NCBI RefSeq assembly: GCF_000060345.1
Contig: NC_008571.1
Span: 1,364,001 to 1,428,000, forward strand
Source: Christiangramia forsetii KT0803
GTDB taxonomy: Bacteria > Bacteroidota > Bacteroidia > Flavobacteriales > Flavobacteriaceae
DNA: 64,000 nucleotides
Direction of reading: 5' to 3'
Part shown: piece by piece, positions 50,281 to 59,784 of the stretch
Numbering within the stretch: the first letter of the stretch is position 1
Layout: each line of letters opens with the position of its first letter
The notes under the pieces: model-generated
Seen by the model: the letters and a program-made list of their open reading frames with translations, nothing else
Databases searched by the model: none
What the model was told of the DNA's origin: nothing
Position numbers and translations under genes: made by a program

Positions 50281-52691
50281 GATTTCCTGTTTTTTGGATT
50301 AATAAATTCTGTAATTGCTTTTTCCATGGATTTATGTTGATCATAAAGGGCCATTATGTGATCATTCTCTGAGCCGTCCGTCTGGTACGCCGCGTAAACT
50401 TCCATAGGTACCTCAAGACGGAATACATTGCTTTGCTTTCCGATCTTTATAAAAATCTCTGTGTATTTTCTGGATCCGGTAAGGTTGTTCTTGATAGATT
50501 TTAACTGGTTAAGATCATGTTTAGAAAGACTTAGACGTCGTACCAGCTCTTCATATCCTTTTTCGTTATGAAGGCTGTAAATCACCTGTGTGTTCTCCAG
50601 AATACTAGCTGATGTGGAATTGTTAGGTAGTTGATTGATGGATTGGAGGATAATACCGATAGCACCGTTCTGTTTACGGATAGCCTGGTAATAAAATTCT
50701 ACGCTCTCCAGTACGTTTTCAAATTTCAGTTGCTTGGCGAATTCATCAAAAAGGATAATTCCTTTTTCCGAACGGTTTTTCCAAATGGTTCTTTGAATGG
50801 CCGACTTGATCAGCTTCAACATCACCGAAAGGATTTCCTTGTTATCCTTTACTTCATCCAGTTCAAAAACGATCAGACGTTTATCCTCAATTTTATAAGT
50901 CTGATCTTCGCTCATTTCAAACAGGAAACTATATAGACCATCGCCAACATACTCCGACATGATATGTAAGAAGTTCGTAATGTTGAAGTAGTCGGGATGG
51001 ATTTTGAGTTTGCTCAACAATTCTTTTTGGTTGCTTTCTATGAATTGATAAAAGCTATCCATAGAATGATTATGAGGTGTGTTTAAATAATAGTGGCGTA
51101 AAATCTTTTTAATTGATACGGACTGAGCCTTGGTTACTTTCAGGTCAGAGGCGAATAGTTCGAATAAGAACACCGATAAATCTTCCAGTCGTTCTGGACT
51201 TAGATCATTTATATTATTGATGTAGAAAGGATTGATGCCTAAACTCTTTCCGCTTTCATAGCGAAGCACAGTATATTGTCCGGGATATAGTTTAGCGAAT
51301 TTGGTGTATGATCCTCCTAGGTCAATAATGACCAGGCGAACTCCACTTTCAAAATATTGCCTCAGGATGTTGTTGGCCAAAAAGGATTTGCCTTCACCCG
51401 TTGGAGCAAAAATGGCAAAATTTCGGGCCTTGATCCGTTTCTTTTTCTCGTCCCAGACATCCTTGAGCACAGGGATATTGTGTTCCCGGTCATTAAAGAT
51501 GATGCCAGTCGAATCAGACTTGTAATTTGTATTGTTAATAAACAGGCATAGTGCATGTTTTAGATCGGTTACATATAAATCTTCATTCGAAAAATTTGAC
51601 GAAAAACAGTAATAACTGTTTAGTATATAATTTTTACGTTCTTCGCCCCCTGGATAGTAGGGTAGAATGTCCAGCTCTTTGAATTCGGTCTTTATTTTGG
51701 AAGCAATCCTATTTAGATTTTTAGCTTCTCGATCCCAATAGATGATGTTTAGATGACCGCGTATAATTCGAGAATTGTCGTCCGCATTGATCTGATCCAA
51801 AATATGCTGGATTTTACCAAGTACTATTTTGTTTTGAGAGCCGAAATTGGAACTCTTTTTTAATTCCTCAACTTTTTTATCCAGCAGCTTACGCCATTTA
51901 TGTTTATCATCCAGGTAAATGATCTGGTTTACCATATGATTTTCATTCAGGGTGAGTCCTAAACCATCGATAAATCCCTGATGGAATACAAAATCGTCTG
52001 AAGTAAATTTTTCGTTGGTTTTGCTGCTTTGAACACTTTCGCCAAAACATAATTCGCTGTTGATGGCCAGGGTGTCAAAATAATTTTCACCAATATTTAT
52101 GTTCCCTTTTTCTAATAGAATATCGGTATCAAAACCTTTATTGAAACCATTGAAATAGCAGTTAGTCAAGCGCTCTATACCTTTCCTTTCAAGCGGGAAG
52201 AGATCTATTTTACGACTGTTATTAATGAAAGAAACCGAATCGCTAACTGCACCTATAAAGCTGTGTACATTTTCATCTAATTCCCTGACAATACCCTTTG
52301 AGATATTTCTAAACGGATTGACATATTTGGAGTTATTAAGGGCTTTATTTTTGGGCAGGATAAAAAAGAGAAAACTGCGATGCTGCATAAATCCTCTTCC
52401 TTTGAAATGATCATGGGTGGCTTTTTCTAAAAAGGATTCGCGTGGTAGTTTCTCGCACGAATAGGCTGTCTTTAAATAAATATCCTGCTTATGGACAACA
52501 GTTCCTACCGGTAGTGATTTAAGTGCCTGAAACCATGCTCCGTGAATATCCTCAAAATCTTTTTCTGATAGGGAATATATCTCTGGTAAGATCACTTCAT
52601 AACACAAAACTACATTACCATTGTTGGCAAAAATGATATTGTCTAGAATATCTGCAATTGGATGATGGGCCGATAGGTTAATCTTTTTCAT
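50277..52691 (-). CDS. traG: Conjugation ATPase TraG (VirB4-like)
   Basis: About 804 residues from the ATG at 52691, chosen because it overlaps the traF stop by 14 bases; an in-frame ATG at 52748 lies within traF. VirB4-type ATPase: Walker A FAPTGEGKSFLANN (about 432-445), Walker B-like GIILFDEFA (about 646-654), and the arginine/Q motif KQNGAIGIILQSINQLPNN. It powers pilus/channel assembly and substrate transfer. Confidence 0.93.
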   Translation of the reverse strand: MKKINLSAHHPIADILDNIIFANNGNVVLCYEVILPEIYSLSEKDFEDIHGAWFQALKSLPVGTVVHKQDIYLKTAYSCEKLPRESFLEKATHDHFKGRGFMQHRSFLFFILPKNKALNNSKYVNPFRNISKGIVRELDENVHSFIGAVSDSVSFINNSRKIDLFPLERKGIERLTNCYFNGFNKGFDTDILLEKGNINIGENYFDTLAINSELCFGESVQSSKTNEKFTSDDFVFHQGFIDGLGLTLNENHMVNQIIYLDDKHKWRKLLDKKVEELKKSSNFGSQNKIVLGKIQHILDQINADDNSRIIRGHLNIIYWDREAKNLNRIASKIKTEFKELDILPYYPGGEERKNYILNSYYCFSSNFSNEDLYVTDLKHALCLFINNTNYKSDSTGIIFNDREHNIPVLKDVWDEKKKRIKARNFAIFAPTGEGKSFLANNILRQYFESGVRLVIIDLGGSYTKFAKLYPGQYTVLRYESGKSLGINPFYINNINDLSPERLEDLSVFLFELFASDLKVTKAQSVSIKKILRHYYLNTPHNHSMDSFYQFIESNQKELLSKLKIHPDYFNITNFLHIMSEYVGDGLYSFLFEMSEDQTYKIEDKRLIVFELDEVKDNKEILSVMLKLIKSAIQRTIWKNRSEKGIILFDEFAKQLKFENVLESVEFYYQAIRKQNGAIGIILQSINQLPNNSTSASILENTQVIYSLHNEKGYEELVRRLSLSKHDLNQLKSIKNNLTGSRKYTEIFIKIGKQSNVFRLEVPMEVYAAYQTDGSENDHIMALYDQHKSMEKAITEFINPKNRKS

Positions 52692-52962
52692 AGTCGAATC
52701 CGGAATTTTTTTTATTACTAATGATTGTTGGGAATACTTTTGCCACATGAAATACCTGAGGATTATTTACTGACCTGATTAAGGCGATGTATAAGGCCGA
52801 ATTGAAAATAAATACCCCACTAATAATCCCAAAACCAAAAGAAAAGATGATGACCAGTAATGAGGCTATTACGGAAACCATCATCATTGCGAACAGGGAC
52901 AAGGGCAATCCAAAAATGATTGCCGTTTTTCTCATATTTCTATAGATCTCAAATTTTTTCAT
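52678..52962 (-). CDS. traF: Conjugative transfer protein TraF (VirB3-like, DUF4133)
   Basis: A 94-residue membrane protein with paired helices (TAIIFGLPLSLFAMMMVSVIASLLVIIFSFGFGIISGVFIF), a VirB3-like inner-membrane partner of TraG. It overlaps traG by 14 bases and follows traE by 29. Confidence 0.87.
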   Translation of the reverse strand: MKKFEIYRNMRKTAIIFGLPLSLFAMMMVSVIASLLVIIFSFGFGIISGVFIFNSALYIALIRSVNNPQVFHVAKVFPTIISNKKNSGFDYEKD

Positions 52963-52991
52963 AGCGTTTAGTTCAATATTACTTCAGGGTC

Positions 52992-53279
52992 TTATACTAC
53001 AATGGTGATCAGATAGGAAAAAATGCCTACGACAGCACCGGCAATGAGGACAAAAACCAGTACCCTGGTGATTCCTTTTTTGAGATCGGAATTTTCTCCA
53101 AAGAAATGTCCTGCGTTGAACAGGAAACCAATAAGGAAGATGACCCCAAGTATAATAGGGAAGATGCTCCTAATAGTATCAGAAACATCATTTACGGAAT
53201 CTTCAATTCCCCCAATCTGTGCAAAGAGAGATGTTGAAAGCAGTGAAACAAAAGTTGCCAAATAGAATGATTTTTTCAT
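52992..53279 (-). CDS. traE: Conjugative transfer protein TraE (VirB2-like, DUF4134)
   Basis: A 95-residue exported small membrane protein (signal SFYLATFVSLLSTSLFAQ; then IFPIILGVIFLIGFLFNAGHFF and ITRVLVFVLIAGAVVGIFSYLI). VirB2 pilin-like architecture. First gene of the tra operon, with a 166-base upstream gap before the divergent amidase gene. Confidence 0.87.
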   Translation of the reverse strand: MKKSFYLATFVSLLSTSLFAQIGGIEDSVNDVSDTIRSIFPIILGVIFLIGFLFNAGHFFGENSDLKKGITRVLVFVLIAGAVVGIFSYLITIVV

Positions 53280-53469
53280 AACGGAAAAGTTTAGATTTTT
53301 GATGTTGTTTTCGTTAAAGAAAAATTACATATATTTAGGTTCAAATAATTGAAAATCAGATAATTGTGAATAAAATATTATTTAGTTTTATTTGAATTTC
53401 ATTGTTATTATTTGACATCAAATTCTATGAATTTCAATAGGTAAGTTGTTGATAACCCGAAAACTGAAA

Positions 53470-54102
53470 ATGAAAAAAACACTCAGAAACGTCGGTTTTG
53501 TCTTTTTGCTCTTGAAAATGTGCCTCATTTTCGGGCAGGGAAAGCCGAATGAAAAAATAATAGTCATTGATCCCGGACACGGAGGAAAAGACTCTGGTGC
53601 AATCGGAATAAATAGGATTCAGGAAAAAGATGTGGTGTTGAATATTGCGAAGGAAACTTTGAGGCTTAACGAAAATCTAGATGATCCTTTCGATATTTAT
53701 TTAACCCGATATAATGATACCTTGATTTCATTATCGGATAGAACTAAACTGACAAGAACCCTGCAGGCTGATCTGTTTATTTCGCTGCATTGTAATCATT
53801 CGTACAATCCAAACGCCAGAGGTATTGAAATTTATGTGGCCAATAAGCCTTCCAACCATTCTGATGATTCGACTTGGTTTGCTTTTCAGTTGCAAGATGA
53901 CCTAAATAAGAAGCTGGGTTTTGAAAGTAGGGGAGTGAAGTTTGGAAATTTTCAGGTGCTGCTGGAAACAATAGGCTATTGCACCTCTGTTCTATTGGAA
54001 TTGGGGTTTTTGAGTAATGGGGATGAGAGCAAGTATTACGAAAAGCAGGAGTCGATTAAGGCTTTAGCTTTAGTCATATGGGAAAGTTTAATCAATAATT
54101 AA
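53470..54102 (+). CDS. N-acetylmuramoyl-L-alanine amidase
   Basis: About 210 residues from the ATG at 53470. A signal helix (VGFVFLLLKMCLIFGQ) is followed by an Amidase_3 domain: IVIDPGHGGKDSGAIG, IQEKDVVLNIA, FISLHCNHSYN, VLLELGFLSNGDE. The zinc ligands His, Glu and His and the catalytic Glu are in place. It cuts peptidoglycan, probably to make room for the conjugation channel. It is divergent from the tra operon, sharing its regulatory gap. Confidence 0.9.
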   Translation: MKKTLRNVGFVFLLLKMCLIFGQGKPNEKIIVIDPGHGGKDSGAIGINRIQEKDVVLNIAKETLRLNENLDDPFDIYLTRYNDTLISLSDRTKLTRTLQADLFISLHCNHSYNPNARGIEIYVANKPSNHSDDSTWFAFQLQDDLNKKLGFESRGVKFGNFQVLLETIGYCTSVLLELGFLSNGDESKYYEKQESIKALALVIWESLINN

Positions 54103-54108
54103 ATTGTT

Positions 54109-54186
54109 ATGAGAGAGTTGGGGATTGAAGTCATAAAGAGCATAAAAGCTATTCTTCAAAAAATCTATAGGGATTTAACTAAGTAA
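54109..54186 (+). other. 25-codon frame after the amidase, possibly a truncated gene
   Basis: ATG at 54109 begins MRELGIEVIKSIKAILQKIYRDLTK and stops at 54184-54186, inside the end of the minus-strand RES gene. It could be the stump of a gene cut off when the cassette at 54165-59004 arrived, or a chance frame. Confidence 0.25.
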
Positions 54187-55334
54187 GTTCGTAGGCTTTT
54201 CAAGTCAAAGTTGAGATTATCTAAAGATTCTTCGTGATCAAAAAAGAGCACAATATTCTTTTCTTTTATATTCTTAGATGACCAATAAATAATTCCTTGC
54301 ACGTTTAGCTCTGTATTATATCTTAAGTATTCCGTAATAACCTGCGTTGGAAGATATTCAAGAATAGAATCTTTTACTTTTATGGGTTGGCTAATTTCTG
54401 TCATAAATGTTTTCAGGAAGAAAATGATATCCCTGAAATGATTGTTTTCAGTATCAAAAATGGACGGAATGTCGGGAAGTTTTGTTAAATCTACCAATCT
54501 CAGTTGCTCTTTGTTGTAAAAAATTGATGTGGTGTAATATGGTTTAGAACTTCGCTTTTTGCTAACAACTTCATCAATGGTCAATTTCCTATTCCGACAA
54601 CAATAGAAAAGCGAAATTCCTGCGGCATTCATTCTTCCTGCTGTTCTGTTTAGAAAGTTGGGTAAAGACGCCATTTGGTCTGCATTCTGTATTTCATCTT
54701 TCCTTTTGTGCTGTCTTGTCCTGTATAGCTTTGAGCCTTCGGATAGCTCGGTTATCATATTATTTCTCAGAATCGCATATTCCACCTGATGTAAAATATC
54801 GGCAGGATTGGAAAGATTCCATTGTTTAAATATATTTGAGAAGTGAAATGCAAATCTTGCCCTATGCTTCAAAACAGACTTAAAATGATTCCATAAATCG
54901 TGAAGAAAATCTTCGTGTGAACCAAATTCGTCTTTCAAGCAATAAAGCTGGTCGGTTCCAAGTTGGTTAAAAACATCTTCCAATAATTTATCATCTTCAA
55001 TTCGTAAGTCAAATGGATCATCCCACCACATTTCACTAAATGGCATAATATTACCATCATAACCATATGTTGTATCCTTGTTATAATATCTACTGTTCGC
55101 GGGGTCTTCGTAAACGAATTCTATTCCCAATGCAATAATTTCCAGAACAAACTCCAATTCTATTACAATACTTCTTCTATCACAATATGAGCATAAACCT
55201 CTTTGGCCTTCAGACTTAATATGGTTATTCAAAAATGAATCCTCAAAATGATTTCTACAAACGAAGGTGCCTACATCGAAATAATATCCTTCCTCTGGGT
55301 CACCGGGTTTGCGAAATCGTTTAGTCCAAGCCAT
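54165..55334 (-). CDS. HEPN/RES-type protein with NAD-consuming RES domain
   Basis: A 389-residue protein. The N-terminal part (VCRNHFEDSFLNNHIKSEG...CSYCDRRSIVIELEFVLEIIALGIEFVYEDP) matches the HEPN/RES N-terminal domain with a C-x2-C pair. The RES domain follows: KLYRTRQ (about 203-208) with the Arg, AGRMNAAGISLFYCC (about 230-244), RLVDLT, a conserved ISQPI, YLPTQVITEYLR and GIIYWSSKN (about 342-350) with the Ser. RES proteins of toxin systems phosphorolyse or hydrolyse NAD+. It is third in an operon after a nuclease and a DNA methylase, so an effector that empties NAD+ on infection is a reasonable inference. Confidence 0.8.
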   Translation of the reverse strand: MAWTKRFRKPGDPEEGYYFDVGTFVCRNHFEDSFLNNHIKSEGQRGLCSYCDRRSIVIELEFVLEIIALGIEFVYEDPANSRYYNKDTTYGYDGNIMPFSEMWWDDPFDLRIEDDKLLEDVFNQLGTDQLYCLKDEFGSHEDFLHDLWNHFKSVLKHRARFAFHFSNIFKQWNLSNPADILHQVEYAILRNNMITELSEGSKLYRTRQHKRKDEIQNADQMASLPNFLNRTAGRMNAAGISLFYCCRNRKLTIDEVVSKKRSSKPYYTTSIFYNKEQLRLVDLTKLPDIPSIFDTENNHFRDIIFFLKTFMTEISQPIKVKDSILEYLPTQVITEYLRYNTELNVQGIIYWSSKNIKEKNIVLFFDHEESLDNLNFDLKSLRTYLVKSL

Positions 55335-55345
55335 ATGGTTGAACT

Positions 55346-56026
55346 TTAATTATTAAAAATTTTAATCCAAAAATGATCTATGTGCAGCTCATTGTCTTCT
55401 CTTTCAGCTTTGGATTTATAATGATTGCAAAAGGGTTTGACTTCTTGAAGTTCTAGAAGCTCGTTTTTAGACCACGATGGGATTAGTTCGCTAATCCAAC
55501 GATTAACGGAATTGAACCAATCTTCAAATTCGCTGTCTTCGACAAAAGCCAGCATACCGCAGTGGGGATGTCCTGCACCGTGCCTCCCTAACTTAAATCG
55601 CTCAATCCCACCATTGGGATTACCAGATGGCGTTGTGCCAACTACATATTCTTTTTCTCTTTTTAGAGTGGGTGCAGGTAATCTTTTGGCTTCCATTAAG
55701 AATTCCGGCTTATGATCTTTACCTTCCTCAATCAATGAATAGAAAACATCTGGTATGCCCTTTGTTTTATGGTATATATCTCTATATTGCACCGCAACCA
55801 TCAAAGGCAAACCGGTTTTTTGAAGTTGTACAGTATTTTGTCCTATAAAAACCTGAGTAAGACTATCTTCGTTCCAATCCTGATTTTCGTGGTTTTGTAC
55901 TGCGATTGTAAATGGTCTCGCTGTATTTGAAATACTCTGTAAAATTATTTGACGAAGGCTATCCTTTGATATATCTAATTCAAAAGAGGTACCGTTGTTG
56001 TCTTCGGAAAATTCATCAACCACCAT
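55346..56026 (-). CDS. PD-(D/E)XK nuclease-fold protein of the defence cassette
   Basis: About 226 residues from the ATG at 56026; a TTG two codons upstream overlaps the methylase stop. Nuclease signature: Glu in EDSLTQVF near the start, KGIPDVFYSL with PD (about 92-93), and EFLMEAKRL with E-x-K (about 107-110), then GGIERFKLGRHG...GMLAFVEDSEFEDW, the helix and strand that follow the core in this fold. The rest is unrecognised. Because the methylase seems to lack a nuclease core, this protein may supply cleavage. It sits two bases after the methylase stop and 11 before the RES gene. Confidence 0.72.
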   Translation of the reverse strand: MVVDEFSEDNNGTSFELDISKDSLRQIILQSISNTARPFTIAVQNHENQDWNEDSLTQVFIGQNTVQLQKTGLPLMVAVQYRDIYHKTKGIPDVFYSLIEEGKDHKPEFLMEAKRLPAPTLKREKEYVVGTTPSGNPNGGIERFKLGRHGAGHPHCGMLAFVEDSEFEDWFNSVNRWISELIPSWSKNELLELQEVKPFCNHYKSKAEREDNELHIDHFWIKIFNN

Positions 56027-56028
56027 CC

Positions 56029-59004
56029 TCAATCTCGTTTTCTTACTAAATCAAAAATTGTCTTGTCGGCATCTCTATAAGCTATATGCGAAAGCCAGTA
56101 CCGCTTTTGATTTGGTTTAACTAAAAATATGGTATTATCCGAATGGTAATATCTTAAAATACGTTTTGAATTTAGTCTACTCGATATTTCAAAATTTAAA
56201 AGGGAACTTATGCTCTTTCCGTTATCTTTTCGCCAGACAATTTCTTTATCGTAATTAGATTTTTCATATTTGAAAACTACACAAATATAAGAGTCGCCAT
56301 ATAATTTGCAGACTTCATCGATTCTGAATGATTTTCTCTGGTCTCCTTTGATCTCATTGAGAAGTTTACAAAATTGTGAGCCATATAATTGAATCTTGCT
56401 CTTAAGGTTGTCATCATCTATTTTACTAAGAATTTCTGAATGTTCCCCGTGGCGCAAAAAGCTTTGATAGCTCGTATTTACGTCATTGATGATGTTAATG
56501 TCAATTTCACTAAAAAATTCTTTTCTGTTCTCTACGTATGGCAAAGTCATATAATCTTTTTTCAGTAATGCTGAATTTAGATTAATGAGAACTTGGCTAC
56601 TCGTGCAGAATATAAAGAATAGATAAAAATCTGAATTGATTTCGAAATTATTAACAATACTTTTTAGAACTTCTACATCATCCGACAAAGATTTGACAGA
56701 TATTATATTGGCTTTAAAAGAAAATGACCTATTTGTATTAAGAAAAACGGGTAAATTGTCAGTACCTAAATTTTCATAAAGAAGTACATTAGGGCTTTCA
56801 AAAAAAAATTGTTCGGGAACTTTAACAAATGAAACATCTTGGGATATTATTTCTAGCTGTTCGAAGTCAATATCCCTTGATTTCAGAGCAGAAGTTGGTA
56901 AACTTTTCAGGCTGTACATATACTCTGGACGTTTCTTGCCTTTAAGTCCAGTTCTATATCCCTCCATTGAGACACAATTATGAGAATCAAGATAAGTCTG
57001 AAACGTATTTAGAGCTCTAGACTTAGCTATCAAACTGCCAATTCTGCCACCACCTAATAGATTTATTTTCCAAATAAAGGGATTGTTTATGGCATCGCTT
57101 CTTTTGACAAAGTGAAAATCATATTCATCTACCTCAAACACGAGCCGTTCTTTTACTGCCTTGGTCCTTCTAAAAATCAAGTGTAAAATATTCTTGCCAA
57201 AGTCGGGTTTCTCATTACGCAGAAAAATTGCTGCGCTTGCAACATCAGCGCCATCCCATAGACTATTATTACGACCTAAAGGTGTAAAATCCAAGATCTG
57301 AAGTACGTTATAATTTCTGAACAGCCTTTCTTTGTACTCAATAGAACTTGAGTTATAAAGTAGGCTCGACGATTTGATGATAAGACATTGAAGACCATTA
57401 GGTTCCAAAAGAGCCAAGCATTCGGAAAGGAACTTTAAAGCTATCTGGCCCTGGGGAATATCAATGCCTTCTTCTTCCCATCTTCTTTTGTACAAATTTA
57501 GTGCGCCACGATCAAACGGTGGATTACCTATAATCCGTGAAAATTTAATCCCTTTTAATTTCTTAAAATTTGATTGCTGTTTTTTTAGATCATTATCGCC
57601 ACCAGGAAGCGACAGCAAATGTTCTATGAAAAAATCTGAATGTAATATTTGATTATCAGTAAGATCACTGAATTTAAGTTCATTAATAATTTGTTTTGGC
57701 GAAAGTTCATCACAAAGTGCAAGACAAAGACTGAATGCTGCTAATTTGGTAGCTTCGAACTCTTTATCTATTCCATAAATACAATCCAAAATATCCTTTA
57801 ACGTTTGAATATCTGGTTTTTTAAGATCGTTTTGCAAACGCCACCATTGTACCAATCTTTTAAAGGCTAAAACAAGGAAAATTCCAGAACCACACGCTGG
57901 ATCCAGTATCTTGAATCCTTTGATATCGATGTCTTTAAATTGATGCAGTGGCATAATCTCGTCTACCAATAGCTGAGCAAGATGTGAAGGTGTGTAAAAA
58001 ATTCCATCTTTCTGCTTTTTTTCCTTTTGGCTAAATAGAGCATCATCACCTCCAGCCAAGAATTCCTCATAAATACGGCTGATTAGCTCTACAGGAATAT
58101 AACTGAATTCGTAGTATCTAATCAACTCTAGAATTTCATTATGACTATCTTCTGGTGTTTTATAAGCCTTCAATGCTTCTACAAGCCCAGATAAATCTAA
58201 GGATGGAATTAATTCTTTTTCTTGAGGTTTCCAATCAAATAGATTTCCATTCAAATCGTGTTGCAAATCATCGAGAAGTGCGACGAAACTACCTCTAGAT
58301 AGTACATCAACAAACTCTTTGCAGTTCCCATATTTTCGAAAATATTTTTGGTTAAAAGAACTGTTGCCGTCTGAGTCTTTTCTTTCTTCTAAGTATTTAA
58401 TCATTATTGCCTGAATAATGATTTTTTTGATTACCCGCTCATCCGCATCGGAATTTGAGAATCCGATTTGTCTTGCAATTTCTCTAATCCAACGAATCAA
58501 TATGTCGTAGGACGACGCATTGAATTTGAATTTCTTTTTAACATCTTGTTCTTCCCAGAAAGTGCCTGTCTTTATTTTAATTGCAAAATTTTGGTTATAA
58601 AGTTCGTGAGCAGTAGCTAGATGCTCTAAGGTTGCTAGATAAACTGGTTTGTTGTCGTCTTTTATGTGTTGCGTACAATCTAATATTTTGATTTCAGTTT
58701 TATAAAAGACGCAAACTATTGGAACAGCACCATTACTCCATACCATTTTTTGAATTTCACTGAGTCTATTTTCAGAACTTTCTAAATGGGTGTGATCATA
58801 AATGTAAATCTGTGCCTTTGGCCGATTAATTTCATTCCGAAAAAAAACTGCTGTAGCTTCAAATTTTTGTGCTTTTTCAAGCTGCAACTTCATAGATAAG
58901 TCAGAAGTATTCTTATAGTCTTTTGTTAGGAAAAGGCAGTCATCGCTTTCTTGATATAAACCAAGAGAGCCTAGTCCGTCCTTAAAAGCTTGAGATAGTT
59001 GCAA
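56029..59004 (-). CDS. Eco57I-like N6-adenine DNA methyltransferase, 991 residues
   Basis: A large restriction-modification-type methylase. SAM motif DPACGSGIFLVLAFKRL (about 368-384) and catalytic NPPF in IIGNPPFDRGALNLYKRRW (about 494) place it in the Eco57I/type IIG group. The first 350 residues (FEATAVFFRNEINRPKAQIYIYDH; EIQKMVWSNGAVPIVCVFY) form the usual N-terminal region of these proteins without a clear D...ExK nuclease core, and the last 380 probably recognise DNA. The start is TTG at 59004, with no in-frame ATG close by. It leads a three-gene operon with the nuclease and the RES protein. Confidence 0.85.
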   Translation of the reverse strand: MQLSQAFKDGLGSLGLYQESDDCLFLTKDYKNTSDLSMKLQLEKAQKFEATAVFFRNEINRPKAQIYIYDHTHLESSENRLSEIQKMVWSNGAVPIVCVFYKTEIKILDCTQHIKDDNKPVYLATLEHLATAHELYNQNFAIKIKTGTFWEEQDVKKKFKFNASSYDILIRWIREIARQIGFSNSDADERVIKKIIIQAIMIKYLEERKDSDGNSSFNQKYFRKYGNCKEFVDVLSRGSFVALLDDLQHDLNGNLFDWKPQEKELIPSLDLSGLVEALKAYKTPEDSHNEILELIRYYEFSYIPVELISRIYEEFLAGGDDALFSQKEKKQKDGIFYTPSHLAQLLVDEIMPLHQFKDIDIKGFKILDPACGSGIFLVLAFKRLVQWWRLQNDLKKPDIQTLKDILDCIYGIDKEFEATKLAAFSLCLALCDELSPKQIINELKFSDLTDNQILHSDFFIEHLLSLPGGDNDLKKQQSNFKKLKGIKFSRIIGNPPFDRGALNLYKRRWEEEGIDIPQGQIALKFLSECLALLEPNGLQCLIIKSSSLLYNSSSIEYKERLFRNYNVLQILDFTPLGRNNSLWDGADVASAAIFLRNEKPDFGKNILHLIFRRTKAVKERLVFEVDEYDFHFVKRSDAINNPFIWKINLLGGGRIGSLIAKSRALNTFQTYLDSHNCVSMEGYRTGLKGKKRPEYMYSLKSLPTSALKSRDIDFEQLEIISQDVSFVKVPEQFFFESPNVLLYENLGTDNLPVFLNTNRSFSFKANIISVKSLSDDVEVLKSIVNNFEINSDFYLFFIFCTSSQVLINLNSALLKKDYMTLPYVENRKEFFSEIDINIINDVNTSYQSFLRHGEHSEILSKIDDDNLKSKIQLYGSQFCKLLNEIKGDQRKSFRIDEVCKLYGDSYICVVFKYEKSNYDKEIVWRKDNGKSISSLLNFEISSRLNSKRILRYYHSDNTIFLVKPNQKRYWLSHIAYRDADKTIFDLVRKRD

Positions 59005-59023
59005 AAATGTTAAATTTTTTGTA

Positions 59024-59031
59024 CAAAGATA
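59024..59031 (-). promoter_or_regulatory. TAnnTTTG box before the defence cassette
   Basis: On the minus strand TATCTTTG ends 20 bases before the TTG start of the methylase. There is no good TTTG at -33, so it may be a weak or regulated promoter. Confidence 0.45.
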
Positions 59032-59127
59032 AAATTTACAGCTACAATTTTGATATTTTACTGGTCCTATTTCAATTAAAATACAACCTTTACGGCCATT
59101 TCCGTTTTTGATAGTGACTTAGTGGAG

Positions 59128-59784
59128 TTACTTCCTCTTATCCCTATCCTTCTCATCGAAAGCAATCAAATTAAACAATTCCCGCATCCTGCTGCGTACT
59201 CTATTTCCATAGCGTTCTTCCAACTCCTCTGCATTTAAATTAGTAGTAGCATGGGTTTTTAGATTAGTTTCAAGAAAAAGATCATAACGAGAGAGCAGGA
59301 TTTCCCCTATTACATTGCAGTCTTTACCATAATGGCGTCCCATAGGTTCTACACCAATATCATCGAAACAGAAGAAACTACTTTCTCCATAATCTTCTAT
59401 GGTTTTATATCCTATATGATTGAAGGCAAAAACAATATTGCGACAGGGCATTAATACATATTTTCGTTGGTGTGGCACTAAAAAATGTAAGAGTTTCATA
59501 AGACTTGTTTTACCACATCCCACGGGACCGGTAAGTAAGAGTCCCTTATCTATGTCAATATCAAATTTTTTGCAATTTTCTTTGTCTCTGATAAAATAAG
59601 AACACAGCTTTAATAAGATTTCCCTATCCTTTTTATAAATTTTGAACTTATCTCCAAAGAGGAGTTTGCCTTTGGCTTCTAAATATACCAGGATTTTAGG
59701 AAAATCATACTGCACGGATTTGCCATCAAACCTGCCTAAAGAATATTCTTTTCCACCTTCGATTATTTTAGAGGGGTTGTGCAT
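59128..59784 (-). CDS. DnaC/IstB-like ATPase
   Basis: A 218-residue AAA+ ATPase: Walker A LTGPVGCGKTSLMKL (about 81-95), Walker B SSFFCFDDIGVEP (about 122-134) and sensor HATTNLNAEELEERYGNRVRSRMRE. It resembles DnaC/IstB helicase loaders and replication accessory ATPases on Bacteroidota mobile elements. It overlaps the preceding gene by 17 bases, suggesting a replication unit of the element. Confidence 0.85.
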   Translation of the reverse strand: MHNPSKIIEGGKEYSLGRFDGKSVQYDFPKILVYLEAKGKLLFGDKFKIYKKDREILLKLCSYFIRDKENCKKFDIDIDKGLLLTGPVGCGKTSLMKLLHFLVPHQRKYVLMPCRNIVFAFNHIGYKTIEDYGESSFFCFDDIGVEPMGRHYGKDCNVIGEILLSRYDLFLETNLKTHATTNLNAEELEERYGNRVRSRMRELFNLIAFDEKDRDKRK

